Origin: an uncultured Flavobacteriaceae bacterium
Lineage (GTDB): Bacteria; Bacteroidota; Bacteroidia; Flavobacteriales; Flavobacteriaceae
Length of the DNA stretch: 64,000 nucleotides
Assembly: GCA_947494565.1 (NCBI GenBank)
Contig: CANLVG010000004.1
Span: forward strand, 372,001 to 436,000
Direction: 5' to 3'
A model generated the notes under the pieces. The model searched no databases and was not told the DNA's origin. It saw only the letters and a program-made list of their open reading frames with translations. Within the stretch, counting starts at the first letter, position 1. The number at the start of each line of letters is the position of its first letter. Shown piece by piece: positions 52,766 to 61,732 of this stretch. A program made the position numbers and the translations under genes.

Positions 52766-53520
52766 TAGTAAAACAAAAAATCGGCAAAAAGCTGCTAAAG
52801 GAAATCAACGGCAATAAGGAAAACTACGTACTCCTTAATATAGAGAACGTGCCTTATTGGAAAAGGAAAGAGTTCAAGTTGTGCCTTCCCCTTTTGGGTG
52901 TCATATCTCAAGGTGAGAACGTCAAAAGTACGTTGGCGCAGTTCGATCCGGCCAATCCGATCGTCACGGACGTACTGTTCAGGGCCATGCGGGTGATAAT
53001 GTCGGACGATGGTGGCCTTAGCCATGATGAGATAAAGGACTACCTGTACACTACGGGCCAAATAGAGGATTTTGCAGGTGATACGGAAACTCTTGAAATC
53101 ATGGTGCCGGACGAGGCGGCACTCAGGATATTGGGCTTCTCGAAGAAAAATCTTAGGGACATGCCGGATAGCCGTAAGAACGAAGTGCTAGAAGAGTATT
53201 GCCGCGCCCTTGGTGCGTACAACGTGGACAAGACCAATCTAGATTCGTCCACCGAAAGGCTCTGGAACCTTGTCGAGCAGTACAACAAGACCAAAGAGGA
53301 ACTTAAAAACGAACGACTTGCGGAGCATGCTGCGCACATGGATAAGGAGAATGACAAATTGAAAAGGCAGGGCGTCATATTGAAAGAAATCAAGGAAAAG
53401 ACCAAAAAAGGAGAGAGCCTTAGCCTTGCGGAACGGTGTTTTCTCAACCCGGATTATGTCAATAAGATAAAGCTGCCTGAAGAAAGCCTGAAGGAAATTG
53501 CCTCTTCCGTGATCAATTAA
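52762..53520 (+). CDS. Protein of unknown function with C-terminal coiled coil
   Basis: A 252-residue protein starting MIVKQKIGKKLLKEINGNKE, with a probable coiled-coil segment near residues 175-215 (NKTKEELKNERLAEHAAHMD). It is the last gene of the element and ends about 90 bases before the right att site. No domain is recognised. It may be an early protein of the element, possibly for induction by or interference with a helper. Confidence 0.65.
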   Translation: MIVKQKIGKKLLKEINGNKENYVLLNIENVPYWKRKEFKLCLPLLGVISQGENVKSTLAQFDPANPIVTDVLFRAMRVIMSDDGGLSHDEIKDYLYTTGQIEDFAGDTETLEIMVPDEAALRILGFSKKNLRDMPDSRKNEVLEEYCRALGAYNVDKTNLDSSTERLWNLVEQYNKTKEELKNERLAEHAAHMDKENDKLKRQGVILKEIKEKTKKGESLSLAERCFLNPDYVNKIKLPEESLKEIASSVIN

Positions 53521-53575
53521 AAACGGCCACTTATCAAAAACCTAAATTGTGAACCCGATTGTCAACCAAAAAACA

Positions 53576-53608
53576 AAACCCCCGTAGTTATTGAAACTAC
53601 AGGGGTTT
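53576..53608 (-). terminator. Element-encoded terminator for tRNA-Phe
   Basis: A 13-bp stem with one mismatch (aaacccc...gtagtt / aactac...ggggttt) is followed on the minus strand by a T-rich run (GGGTTTTGTTTTTT). It lies just inside the right att, so the element brings its own terminator to replace the displaced one at 38729-38748. Confidence 0.8.
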
Positions 53609-53611
53609 GAG

Positions 53612-53624
53612 GTGGTGCCTCCAG
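53612..53624. repeat. Right att core
   Basis: gtggtgcctccag is the 3' acceptor part of tRNA-Phe and is identical to 38754-38766. It marks the right boundary of the element. Confidence 0.85.
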
Positions 53625-53685
53625 GAATCGAACCAGGGACACATGGATTTTCAGTCCATTGCTCTACCAACTGAGCTAAGGCACC
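53613..53685 (-). tRNA. tRNA-Phe (GAA)
   Basis: The minus strand folds into a full cloverleaf: acceptor GGTGCCT/AGGCACC, D arm GCTC...GAGC, anticodon arm ATGGA-CTGAAAA-TCCAT with anticodon GAA, and T arm CCTGG-TTCGATT-CCTGG. CCA is not fully encoded. The gene is intact despite the element, because the att core restores its 3' end. Confidence 0.95.
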
Positions 53686-53728
53686 GTACCATTTCTAGAA
53701 GCGAAACATATTCGCCCAAAACGGGGTG

Positions 53729-53758
53729 CAAATATAATTTCAAATTTAGGATATACAA
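53729..53758 (-). promoter_or_regulatory. Promoter of tRNA-Phe
   Basis: On the minus strand TTG (53756-53758), 19 bases, TATATTTG (53729-53736), a full Bacteroidota consensus match placed about 44 bases before the tRNA. Confidence 0.75.
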
Positions 53759-53811
53759 ACAAAAACCGTAAAAAAGGAAATTGTTTTTTCTGAAATTATG
53801 ATCTTTGATAC

Positions 53812-54540
53812 ATGAACCTGATTGTCGACGTTGGAAATACAGCCACCAAGCTTGCCGTGTTTCACGGTCAAAAGCTGTTGTTTGATACAGTTTTGGAGAA
53901 AAAGGGACTTATCGATGAGGTGAAGGAAATCTTTGATCAATACCCCAATATTCGTAGGGCCATGGTTTCTTCGGTGGGTGAGTTCGATACAAAGCAATTG
54001 GCCGCCCTTTCCATTTTTTGTAAAGTGTATGTCTTGGATCATACCACACGTACTCCATTTAAAAATTCGTATGCTACCCCACAATCTTTGGGTGTGGACC
54101 GTATTGCCTTGGCCGCTGCGGCTTTTTATCGAAATCCCAATGGCAATATCTTAGTGGTGGATGCGGGTACCTGTATCACATATGATATGGTGAATGACTA
54201 CGGCGAATATCTTGGCGGGGCCATTTCACCTGGAATCCATATGCGCTATCGCGCCATGCACGATCAAACTGCGAAATTGCCATTATTGCGAAAGGAAATA
54301 CCTATGGATCTCATCGGAAATTCAACCGAAACCAGCATGCATAGCGGCGTTGTCAACGGTGTCTGCGCCGAAATTGACGGGGTAATCGACCAATATAAAT
54401 CGCGTTTTGCACATTTAACAGTTATTTTAACAGGCGGCGACTCCCAATTTTTGTCAAAACGATTAAAAAATACCATATTTGCGGATTCCAAATTTCTCCT
54501 TCGAGGACTAAATTACCTACTGGAATACAACAAGCACTGA
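53812..54540 (+). CDS. coaX: Type III pantothenate kinase
   Basis: Phosphorylates pantothenate, the first step of coenzyme A synthesis. The 242-residue protein has the N-terminal phosphate motif LIVDVGNTATKLAV, GVDRIALAAAAF near residue 96 and VVDAGTCITYD near 117, with the acidic catalytic residues of the ASKHA fold. It is translated just before the outer-membrane protein gene (stop TGA, then ATG directly), a pairing I know from other Flavobacteriaceae. Confidence 0.93.
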   Translation: MNLIVDVGNTATKLAVFHGQKLLFDTVLEKKGLIDEVKEIFDQYPNIRRAMVSSVGEFDTKQLAALSIFCKVYVLDHTTRTPFKNSYATPQSLGVDRIALAAAAFYRNPNGNILVVDAGTCITYDMVNDYGEYLGGAISPGIHMRYRAMHDQTAKLPLLRKEIPMDLIGNSTETSMHSGVVNGVCAEIDGVIDQYKSRFAHLTVILTGGDSQFLSKRLKNTIFADSKFLLRGLNYLLEYNKH

Positions 54541-55845
54541 ATGATCAAAAAAATTGGATTTGCAATAGTGTGCCTGACCTTTTTCGGCGCGTATGCTCAA
54601 GATGGTACGGTATCTCCCTATTCCTATTTTGGTATTGGCGAATTGAGATCGACCACGACGATCGAAAACCAAATGATGGGTGGTATTGGCGTCTATACCG
54701 ATAGTATACATGTCAATCTGCAGAATCCGGCGGCCTATGCCGACCTAGGGGTGCAGTTTGGCGAAACATTTGGGTTAACGACATACACGGCTGGTGTTTC
54801 ATATAACCAGCTTACCCTTTCAAGTGCTACGGCCGAAGAGAGTAGTAGCGTCACTAATCTTGAGTATTTGGCCCTCGCCTTTACGCTACGGGAAAATTTA
54901 GGTATAGGTATAGGTCTTATGCCGCTTTCATCGGTAGGGTACAACTTTGAATCCGCTATTGACGGGGTGGGAGATGACCCCAATATTGTCAACCGCTTTT
55001 CGGGCACAGGAGGACTTAATAGGGTCTATGCCTCTATCGGTTGGGGTATTACCGATAATCTGAAACTAGGGGTTACGGCCAATTTCAATTTTGGTACCTT
55101 AGAGAGTGAACGTCTGCAGCTGGTGGAAGATGTGCAATTGGCTACTTTCGATGAAAGATCATCGCGTATCAATGGGATGGACTTGAACTACGCGTTGAAC
55201 TATACCCCGCGATTCAAGGATAAATACAGACTTCATACCTCTATTCGTATAAATACCCAAGCGAACCTGACGGCACGCAATACCCAACGAATCGGTTCGG
55301 TAGTGGCTGATGAAGATAGCCCCGTCTTAGGTACGGAGCTAGAAAGTTCCGATGTAAACTTAGACGCGCTCGGACTCAAGGAGACCGCGGTAAAAATACC
55401 GACGACGCTGACCATGGGCCTCGGTTTCGGTGAGGATAGAAAGTGGTTTTTGGGAGGTGAATATAGTGTCCAGGATCTGGGTGATTATGTCAACCCGTTT
55501 TTGCAGTTCGAAAACCTACAATATCAAAATGCAAGTACCATCGCTTTTGGTGGTTTTTGGGTTCCCGATCATACGTCTTTCAAATATCTGAAACGCATTA
55601 CATACCGCGCCGGCGTGCGGATGGAGAACAGCGGTATGCTTGTTAACGATACGGAAATAAACAACTTTGGCATAACTTTTGGAGTTGGACTACCACTGGG
55701 ACGAAGTCTCTCAAACCTCAACCTAGGTTTCGAACTAGGACAACGAGGTACGACAGATGCCAATTTAATAGAAGAAGGATACTTTAAAATAAATGTAAGT
55801 CTTTCACTGAATGACCAATGGTTCCGTAAGGCAAAAATAAACTGA
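54541..55845 (+). CDS. Outer-membrane beta-barrel protein
   Basis: A 434-residue protein with signal peptide ending GAYAQ (MIKKIGFAIVCLTFFGAYAQ). The mature N terminus (GTVSPYSYFGIGEL) and long beta-rich body fit an outer-membrane protein family found beside coaX in Flavobacteriaceae. It starts directly after the coaX stop codon. A role in envelope assembly or transport is possible; none is proven here. Confidence 0.8.
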   Translation: MIKKIGFAIVCLTFFGAYAQDGTVSPYSYFGIGELRSTTTIENQMMGGIGVYTDSIHVNLQNPAAYADLGVQFGETFGLTTYTAGVSYNQLTLSSATAEESSSVTNLEYLALAFTLRENLGIGIGLMPLSSVGYNFESAIDGVGDDPNIVNRFSGTGGLNRVYASIGWGITDNLKLGVTANFNFGTLESERLQLVEDVQLATFDERSSRINGMDLNYALNYTPRFKDKYRLHTSIRINTQANLTARNTQRIGSVVADEDSPVLGTELESSDVNLDALGLKETAVKIPTTLTMGLGFGEDRKWFLGGEYSVQDLGDYVNPFLQFENLQYQNASTIAFGGFWVPDHTSFKYLKRITYRAGVRMENSGMLVNDTEINNFGITFGVGLPLGRSLSNLNLGFELGQRGTTDANLIEEGYFKINVSLSLNDQWFRKAKIN

Positions 55846-55885
55846 GAAAAATTTAGTACATTAACCGCTTTAAACAGATATCAAA

Positions 55886-57259
55886 ATGAAAACAACATTC
55901 TACTCTACGGTATTTATGCTTCTTGGATGTATGATGATGGGTAATGCCCAGGCTCAAAATCCGGAGTGTATGACCAATCTTTCAATTTACACTGAGCACG
56001 TAAAGGTGAAAAACTATGACGCTGCCTATACGCCATGGAAAATGGTTTATGAGACCTGTCCTGAACTGAATTATGCGAATTTTCTGTATGGAGAGCGAAT
56101 CCTTAAGGATAAGATCAAAAAATCGTCTGGAGCTGAAAAAGATGGTTATATCAGTGATTTATTGGCGCTTTTCGATGGTAGCATGAAGTATTTTCCAAAG
56201 AAGGCCAAATTGGCTTCGGTCATTATAGATAAGGTGTTGTTGAAATACGACAACAAAATGATTTCTGATGATGAAATCTATTCGATGTTGGGCAAGGCCT
56301 TTACTGAAGATTTGGCCAACTTTAAAAATCCAAAAGCCCTCTATCTGTATTTCTCAAGTTTGGTAGATTTGCACAAATCAAATAAGAAAGATCTTCAAGA
56401 AGTTTTCGATGTATATGATAACGTTACCGAAAAAATCGAGGACGAGAATGCAAAGCTTACAGGTGCAATTGCGAAGTTGATTCCAAAAGATTCCGCTGGT
56501 ACCTTGACCTCAAAGGAGAAAAAAAGGTTTAAGGCATATAATACCAATTCCGCATCCTTTGGTAAGATTGCAGGAAGTATCGATACCAAGCTAGGTGATT
56601 TGGCCGACTGTGGAAACTTGATTCCGTTATATCAAAAGAATTTTAGTGAAAAGAAAGGTGATGTGGTATGGGTGAAAAGAGCGGTGAGCAGAATGTTCAA
56701 CAAAGAATGTACGGATGATCCCTTATTTAGTCAGATGGTCGAGGTTCAGGCCGAACTAGATCCATCAGCCGATGTTTATGTGTATCTCGGAACTTTAAAG
56801 TCAAAAGCCGGTGATACCCAAGGGGCCATTGCCGATTTCGACAAGGCGTTGGAATTAGAAACGGATGCTCGAAAAAGATCTAATATCGCTTACAAAGTTG
56901 CTACGCTCTTCAGAAGAAAAGGCAGCAAGTCGTCGGCTAGAAAATACGCCCAGAAAGCGATTGATGCCAGTGGTTCAAATGGAAAAGCGTATTTGTTGAT
57001 TGCAAACCTTTATGCGACCAGTGCCAACAATTGTGGTAAAGATACCTTTGAGAAAAGGGCAATGTACTGGAAAGCAGCGGATATGGCTAGTAGAGCGGGG
57101 CGTGTAGATCCTTCCCTTGGTTCAAGAGCTAGGAAATCGGCCAGCAGTTATCAGCAAAAAGCTCCGGACAAAGCGATGATTTTCCAGAAGGGAATGTCAG
57201 GTAAAACCGTATCCTTCAGTTGTTGGGTCGGAGGCAGTGTAAAAGTGCCTAATTTGTAA
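55886..57259 (+). CDS. Exported TPR-repeat protein
   Basis: A 457-residue protein with signal peptide ending MMMGNAQAQ. The N-terminal third looks like a TPR-type helical array and the region near residues 310-390 contains TPR-like helices (AGDTQGAIADFDKALELE, then ARKYAQKAIDASGSNGKAYL). It ends with a small Cys-containing domain (SFSCWVGGSVKV). It probably acts as an envelope scaffold. It is encoded between the outer-membrane protein and lptC genes. Confidence 0.8.
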   Translation: MKTTFYSTVFMLLGCMMMGNAQAQNPECMTNLSIYTEHVKVKNYDAAYTPWKMVYETCPELNYANFLYGERILKDKIKKSSGAEKDGYISDLLALFDGSMKYFPKKAKLASVIIDKVLLKYDNKMISDDEIYSMLGKAFTEDLANFKNPKALYLYFSSLVDLHKSNKKDLQEVFDVYDNVTEKIEDENAKLTGAIAKLIPKDSAGTLTSKEKKRFKAYNTNSASFGKIAGSIDTKLGDLADCGNLIPLYQKNFSEKKGDVVWVKRAVSRMFNKECTDDPLFSQMVEVQAELDPSADVYVYLGTLKSKAGDTQGAIADFDKALELETDARKRSNIAYKVATLFRRKGSKSSARKYAQKAIDASGSNGKAYLLIANLYATSANNCGKDTFEKRAMYWKAADMASRAGRVDPSLGSRARKSASSYQQKAPDKAMIFQKGMSGKTVSFSCWVGGSVKVPNL

Positions 57260-57260
57260 A

Positions 57261-57887
57261 ATGAACTTACTTTTAAAGTTGAATATACCAAGCATTGCCA
57301 TGATTTTCATGGCAATGCTTTTTTGGTCTTGCTCGGATAACTATACCCGGGTAGGTGATGAAGCACAAAAAAAAATCTTCCCTCAAGGGATAGCCGAGAA
57401 TTTTGTCATGACCTATACCGAAGTTAGGGAGAACCTAGAGCCCGAAGATTCGGAACCTTCTCGAGTCATTTCCGTTCTTACGAGTGATAAAAGCGAGGAT
57501 TTTACGAATTTGACGTTTCCGTATCAGACCTTTCCCGATGGTTTGGTTCTTGATATCTACGACGCCGAAAATAGAAAAAGTGTAATACGGGCAGATTATG
57601 GTATCATCTATTCTGCAACTGATTTAATAGATTTGCGTGGTAATGTGGTTGTAGACAGTTACGATGGAAAAAAATTGGAATCACCACAACTTTACTATGA
57701 TCAAATCAATGAATGGATATTTACTCAGGAAAAGTTCAAGTATACAAACCCTGAGGAAGGTACCATTATGGATGGTGAGGGAATGGATCTCAAATACGAC
57801 AAAAGTCTAAGCTATGTCAGCGCGCATAAAACATACGGACTTATGTTAATCAAAGACGAAGCACTCAAAGAAGATACTGATGAATAA
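57261..57887 (+). CDS. lptC: LPS export protein LptC-like lipoprotein
   Basis: A 208-residue lipoprotein (lipobox LFWSC near residue 24) with a beta-jellyroll-like region (MTYTEVRENLEPED... IRADYGIIYSATDLIDLRGN), fitting the LptC/OstA-like fold that carries LPS across the periplasm. In Flavobacteriaceae this gene typically lies in this neighbourhood. It starts 1 base after the TPR gene stop and overlaps the next gene by 8 bases. Confidence 0.8.
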   Translation: MNLLLKLNIPSIAMIFMAMLFWSCSDNYTRVGDEAQKKIFPQGIAENFVMTYTEVRENLEPEDSEPSRVISVLTSDKSEDFTNLTFPYQTFPDGLVLDIYDAENRKSVIRADYGIIYSATDLIDLRGNVVVDSYDGKKLESPQLYYDQINEWIFTQEKFKYTNPEEGTIMDGEGMDLKYDKSLSYVSAHKTYGLMLIKDEALKEDTDE

Positions 57888-58083
57888 ATACCTTAAATAC
57901 ACAATTTATGTGAACTTGGTAGTGGCCGTACTCTCGGCTATCATGGCCTTTAACACATGGAATACAGATCGTTCAAGATCGTATATTTTTATCTTTTTGG
58001 CGGTGATTACCGGCTTTATGTTCTTTTTTAGAAGGCATTACCTGAAGAAATTTGAACAAAGAAAACGTGACAACCAACAGTAG
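57880..58083 (+). CDS. Small two-helix membrane protein
   Basis: A 67-residue protein with two membrane segments (IYVNLVVAVLSAIMAFNTW and SYIFIFLAVITGFMFFF) and a basic C terminus (RRHYLKKFEQRKRDNQQ). Its start lies inside the end of lptC and it is 2 bases from the CNNM gene. The function is unknown. Confidence 0.75.
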   Translation: MNKYLKYTIYVNLVVAVLSAIMAFNTWNTDRSRSYIFIFLAVITGFMFFFRRHYLKKFEQRKRDNQQ

Positions 58084-58085
58084 CC

Positions 58086-59375
58086 TTGGATACCTCTATA
58101 GTTATTATTGTCCTTTCCTTATTGTTTTCCGCCTTTTTTTCGGGTATGGAAATCGCCTTTATATCGGCCAATAAGATCCATATAGAGATTGAGAAAAAGC
58201 AAGAGGGCTTTCTAGCGAATATACTGACCAGACTTACCAAGAAACCTTCCAAGTTCATAGCAACCATGCTGATCGGCAATAATATTGCCTTGGTTATCTA
58301 TGGTATTTTTATGGGCGACTTTCTAACGGATTGGCTCCTGCACTTTTCCATGAATAGCGACATAGGCTTTTTGACCTATTTGACGGAGTTCAGTTTACTC
58401 ACCAAAACGATAATATCCACCTTGGTCATCCTGTTCACTGCCGAATTTCTGCCCAAGGTGCTATTTCAGATCTATTCGAACACCTTGCTTAAATTGTTCG
58501 CATTGCCGGCTTATCTATTTTACCTTTTGTTTTCGTTGATTTCTGAATTCGTGATTAAAATCTCTGATTTTATCTTAAAGGCCTTCTTCAAAACCGAGGG
58601 CGATGAGGTGCAATTGGCGTTCAGCAAGTTGGAATTGGGCGACTATATCACGGAACAAATGGAAACCGTAGAAGAGGAAGATGAAGTGGATTCGGAGATT
58701 CAGATTTTTCAAAATGCACTGGAATTCAGTGCGGTAAAGGCACGTGAAGTTATGGTGCCTCGAACTGAAATCATGGCCGTGGAACTGCATGAAACCCCTA
58801 AAAACCTCACCAGGATCTTTTCGGAAACCGGGTATTCGAAAATCTTGATTTTTAAAGATACCGTAGATAATATCATCGGCTATGTGCATTCCTACGAGAT
58901 GTTCAAAAAACCGAAAACGGTAAAAAGTATCCTCCTGCCCGTCGAGTTCGTACCGGAGACCATGTTGATTCATGACATTCTGAATGTGCTGACCAAAAAG
59001 CGTAAAAGTATTGCAGTGGTTTTGGACGAATACGGTGGTACTTCGGGGATCATAACCGTGGAAGATATCGTAGAGGAACTTTTTGGGGAAATAGAAGATG
59101 AACACGATACCACAGATTTGATAGAAGAACAGATCGAAGATCGTACGTATAAGTTCTCCGCAAGGCTTGAGGTAGACTTCCTAAATGAAAATTACAAGCT
59201 TGAACTACCTGAGGGAGATGAATACGAGACGTTGGGAGGGCTAATCGTAAACGAAACCGGTGAAATTCCTGAGCAGGACACCGAGATAACCCTGGAAAAT
59301 TTTCGTTTCACTATCCTTGAGGTCTCCAATACAAAAATCGATTTGGTCAAACTTGAGGTGTTGGAAGGGGAATAA
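58086..59375 (+). CDS. CNNM-domain and CBS-domain membrane protein (CorC/HlyC family)
   Basis: A 429-residue protein with a TTG start, since the first internal ATG would cut into the first membrane segment. It has the CNNM transmembrane domain (about residues 1-140, with FFSGMEIAFISANKI near 18), two CBS domains (about 205-330, with MVPRTEIMAVEL and VLDEYGGTSGIITVEDIVEE) and a C-terminal CorC-type domain. Family members affect magnesium or other ion transport. Related proteins in this group include GldE of gliding bacteria, but I do not assign that. Confidence 0.85.
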   Translation: MDTSIVIIVLSLLFSAFFSGMEIAFISANKIHIEIEKKQEGFLANILTRLTKKPSKFIATMLIGNNIALVIYGIFMGDFLTDWLLHFSMNSDIGFLTYLTEFSLLTKTIISTLVILFTAEFLPKVLFQIYSNTLLKLFALPAYLFYLLFSLISEFVIKISDFILKAFFKTEGDEVQLAFSKLELGDYITEQMETVEEEDEVDSEIQIFQNALEFSAVKAREVMVPRTEIMAVELHETPKNLTRIFSETGYSKILIFKDTVDNIIGYVHSYEMFKKPKTVKSILLPVEFVPETMLIHDILNVLTKKRKSIAVVLDEYGGTSGIITVEDIVEELFGEIEDEHDTTDLIEEQIEDRTYKFSARLEVDFLNENYKLELPEGDEYETLGGLIVNETGEIPEQDTEITLENFRFTILEVSNTKIDLVKLEVLEGE

Positions 59376-59482
59376 AAACGAATTCCGGTTAAACCTATTT
59401 TCTGTTGATTTATACCATAATAAAAGGCGTCAACTATAATGATAGCTAACTGATTATAGGGCTATTTACTGGTGGAATAAAT

Positions 59483-59513
59483 TTGAACAGATGAAAAGAA
59501 AATGGTAATTTCG
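59483..59513 (+). promoter_or_regulatory. Promoter of the peptidyl-prolyl isomerase gene
   Basis: TTG (59483-59485), 20 bases, then TAATTTCG (59506-59513), one mismatch from TAnnTTTG, about 42 bases before the start codon. Confidence 0.55.
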
Positions 59514-59555
59514 CACCCCAATAGTGAAGAATAGAATTTAAAACATTCCATAAAG

Positions 59556-61679
59556 ATGGCGATTTTAGAAAATATAAGAAAACGAACCACCATATTGATA
59601 TTGATCATTGGTATGGCGTTGTTCGCATTTGTGATTTCAGGTGTTTTCACAAGTAGTAATTTTGGTGCCGGAGGTAAGGTCGGTTCTACAGTGGCGGAAA
59701 TAAACGGTAATGAAGTATCCATAGACGCCTTTCGACAAAAAGTAGAAGCTGCCTCCAGAAGGGTAGGGCCGAATGCATCTTCAATGCAAACCATAAATCA
59801 AGTTTGGGACCAAGAAGTCAGAAATTCCATTTTGGGTGAACAGTTTGAAGATTTGGGAATCAATATCGAAGAAGACCAGATCATGAACTATATCAAGACC
59901 ATGCCTGGATACAACCAAGCGCCTCAATTTCAAAATGAGGACGGTATTTTCGATGAGAACAAGTTCAGGGAGTTTATTTCGGAGATGAGCGTTAACAACC
60001 CTCAGCAGTATGAATTATGGCTGCAAGATGAGCAGAATATTATTCAAAGCAGTAAGGAGCAAACCTATTTCAATTTGGTCAAGGCCGGAGTGGGAGCGAC
60101 CTTGAAAGAAGGGGAGTTGGAATATAAGTTGGCCAATGATAAAGTGGATATGCAATACGTGCGTATTCCGTTCGCTTCCATTGCAGACAGTACTATAAGC
60201 GTGACGAAAAGTGAAATCGCTGAATATATCAATGCCAACAAGGAAGATTATAAACAAGAGACCTCAAGAGACATTCAATTTGTGAACTTCGAGGAAAAGC
60301 CCTCTGCGGCCGATGAGGCAGCGGTCGAAGCCAGTGTCACCAAATTATTGGACGATACCATAGAATATAACGAGCAGACCGATAGAAACGATACCATTAC
60401 CGGTTTCCGAAATACGACGGATTACGCGGCTTTTTTAGATCGTAATTCAGACATTAAATTCGATACCATTTACAAGGCCAAGAAAAGTTTGCCCTCTTCA
60501 TTTGCCGATACTTTGATGACACTTCAGGCTGGGGAACTCTTCGGACCCTATCGTGATGGAGACTATTTCAAAGTGTCGAAAATGGTCGATAGAAAACCGA
60601 ACGGATCTGTAAAGGCAAGTCATATACTCATTACATATGAGGGTGCGCAGCGGGCGAATGCCGATATTAAAAGAACCAAGGAAGAGGCCGAGGCCAAAGC
60701 TAATGAGCTCTTGCGCGATGCGAAGAAGCGGGATGCCGATTTTGCTCAGTTGGCCCGTGACAATTCCGATGGTCCTTCTGCCCCTACCGGAGGTGATTTG
60801 GGCTTTTTCCAACAAGGCACCATGGTGCCCGCATTTAACGATTTTGCCTTTGGCAATTCCGTTGGTAGCATCGGTTTGGTCGAAACTGACTTTGGGTTCC
60901 ACGTCATCAAGGTTGATGATAAGGAAGACATTGTACAGATAGCCACTTTGGCACGAGCGATCGAAGCTTCTGAAGAAACCAGCAATACGCTGTTCACCGA
61001 CGCGACCAAGTTTGAAATGGAAGTTGGTTCAGGTGACAAGGTGTTTACAGAATTGGCTTCTGAAAACCAATATTCTGTAATGCCGGTATATAAGATCAAG
61101 TCTTTAGACGAGAACCTGCCTGGTCTTTCCAATCAACGTACAATTGTGCAATGGGCCTTTAACGATGAAACCGAAGTGGGTGACATTAGACGGTTCAATG
61201 TCAATAACGGATATGCCGTTGTTCAATTGGTTAAAAAGTACAAGGAAGGTGTAATGTCGGTCGAGGACGCTTCGGCTACCGTACTTCCGAAAATAAGAAA
61301 AGAGCGCAAGGCTGCACAGATTATCGGACAGCACCAAGGGAAATCAATGGACGCTATTGCAAGTGACGCTTCCCAATCCCTTTCTAATGCTACGGGCTTG
61401 ACGGTTAAATCCCCAACGATTCCAGGTGCCGGTAGTGAACCGGCTGTGGTGGGGGCAGCTTTTGCCATGAAGGATGGAGAGACTTCCGACCTGATCGAGG
61501 GCAATACAGGGATCTTTATGATCAAAGTGACCAAGAAGGAAGAAGCGCCTAAATTGGATAACTACAGTACGTACGCAAATACGTTGCGAACCGCAACGGC
61601 GAATAAGGTCAACACAGCGGTTTATAATGCCTTGAAGGAAGCCTCGGAAATTGAGGATAACAGGGCTACATTTTACTAG
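59556..61679 (+). CDS. Membrane-anchored peptidyl-prolyl cis-trans isomerase (PpiD/SurA type)
   Basis: A 707-residue protein with an N-terminal membrane anchor (TILILIIGMALFAFVISGVF), a SurA_N-like chaperone region (to about 240) and a parvulin domain near residues 348-455 (KASHILITYEG, then GGDLGFFQQGTMVPAF and FGFHVIKVDD). A second, less clear PPIase-like region follows to the end. It should help fold outer-membrane and exported proteins in the periplasm. Confidence 0.88.
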   Translation: MAILENIRKRTTILILIIGMALFAFVISGVFTSSNFGAGGKVGSTVAEINGNEVSIDAFRQKVEAASRRVGPNASSMQTINQVWDQEVRNSILGEQFEDLGINIEEDQIMNYIKTMPGYNQAPQFQNEDGIFDENKFREFISEMSVNNPQQYELWLQDEQNIIQSSKEQTYFNLVKAGVGATLKEGELEYKLANDKVDMQYVRIPFASIADSTISVTKSEIAEYINANKEDYKQETSRDIQFVNFEEKPSAADEAAVEASVTKLLDDTIEYNEQTDRNDTITGFRNTTDYAAFLDRNSDIKFDTIYKAKKSLPSSFADTLMTLQAGELFGPYRDGDYFKVSKMVDRKPNGSVKASHILITYEGAQRANADIKRTKEEAEAKANELLRDAKKRDADFAQLARDNSDGPSAPTGGDLGFFQQGTMVPAFNDFAFGNSVGSIGLVETDFGFHVIKVDDKEDIVQIATLARAIEASEETSNTLFTDATKFEMEVGSGDKVFTELASENQYSVMPVYKIKSLDENLPGLSNQRTIVQWAFNDETEVGDIRRFNVNNGYAVVQLVKKYKEGVMSVEDASATVLPKIRKERKAAQIIGQHQGKSMDAIASDASQSLSNATGLTVKSPTIPGAGSEPAVVGAAFAMKDGETSDLIEGNTGIFMIKVTKKEEAPKLDNYSTYANTLRTATANKVNTAVYNALKEASEIEDNRATFY

Positions 61680-61701
61680 GCCAAGAGATCATCCAAAAAT
61701 T

Positions 61702-61732
61702 AAAACCCCGGTAGTTGCTATCGGGGTTTTTT
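61702..61732 (+). terminator. Intrinsic terminator after the isomerase gene
   Basis: A 9-bp stem aaaaccccg / cggggtttt with a short inner tag/cta pairing is followed by T residues. It lies between convergent genes and may serve both. Confidence 0.85.

Larger units (their letters stand above)
38754..53624 (+). mobile_element. 14.9-kb integrative element in tRNA-Phe: satellite-like or reduced prophage
   Basis: Bounded by a 13-bp direct repeat (gtggtgcctccag) at 38754-38766 and 53612-53624, the right copy being the 3' end of tRNA-Phe. Order: integrase, unknown, excisionase-like HTH, VirE-N, VirE-C, TGACA cluster, TerS, TerL, RHH protein, small protein, tail-tube-like, two small tail-region genes, tape measure, cargo, XRE repressor, three-gene operon. 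I find no portal, capsid, prohead protease, connector, tail fibre, lysin or holin. All structural genes have intact frames, which favours a streamlined satellite over random decay, but a reduced prophage is not excluded. Confidence 0.88.

Noticed and set aside
38754-53624. Complete active prophage
   Set aside because: No portal, capsid, protease, connector, tail tip, lysin or holin gene can be recognised, and too little space exists for them.
38754-53624. Conjugative element
   Set aside because: No relaxase, coupling protein or type IV secretion gene is visible; the VirE-named proteins here are primase/helicase family members.
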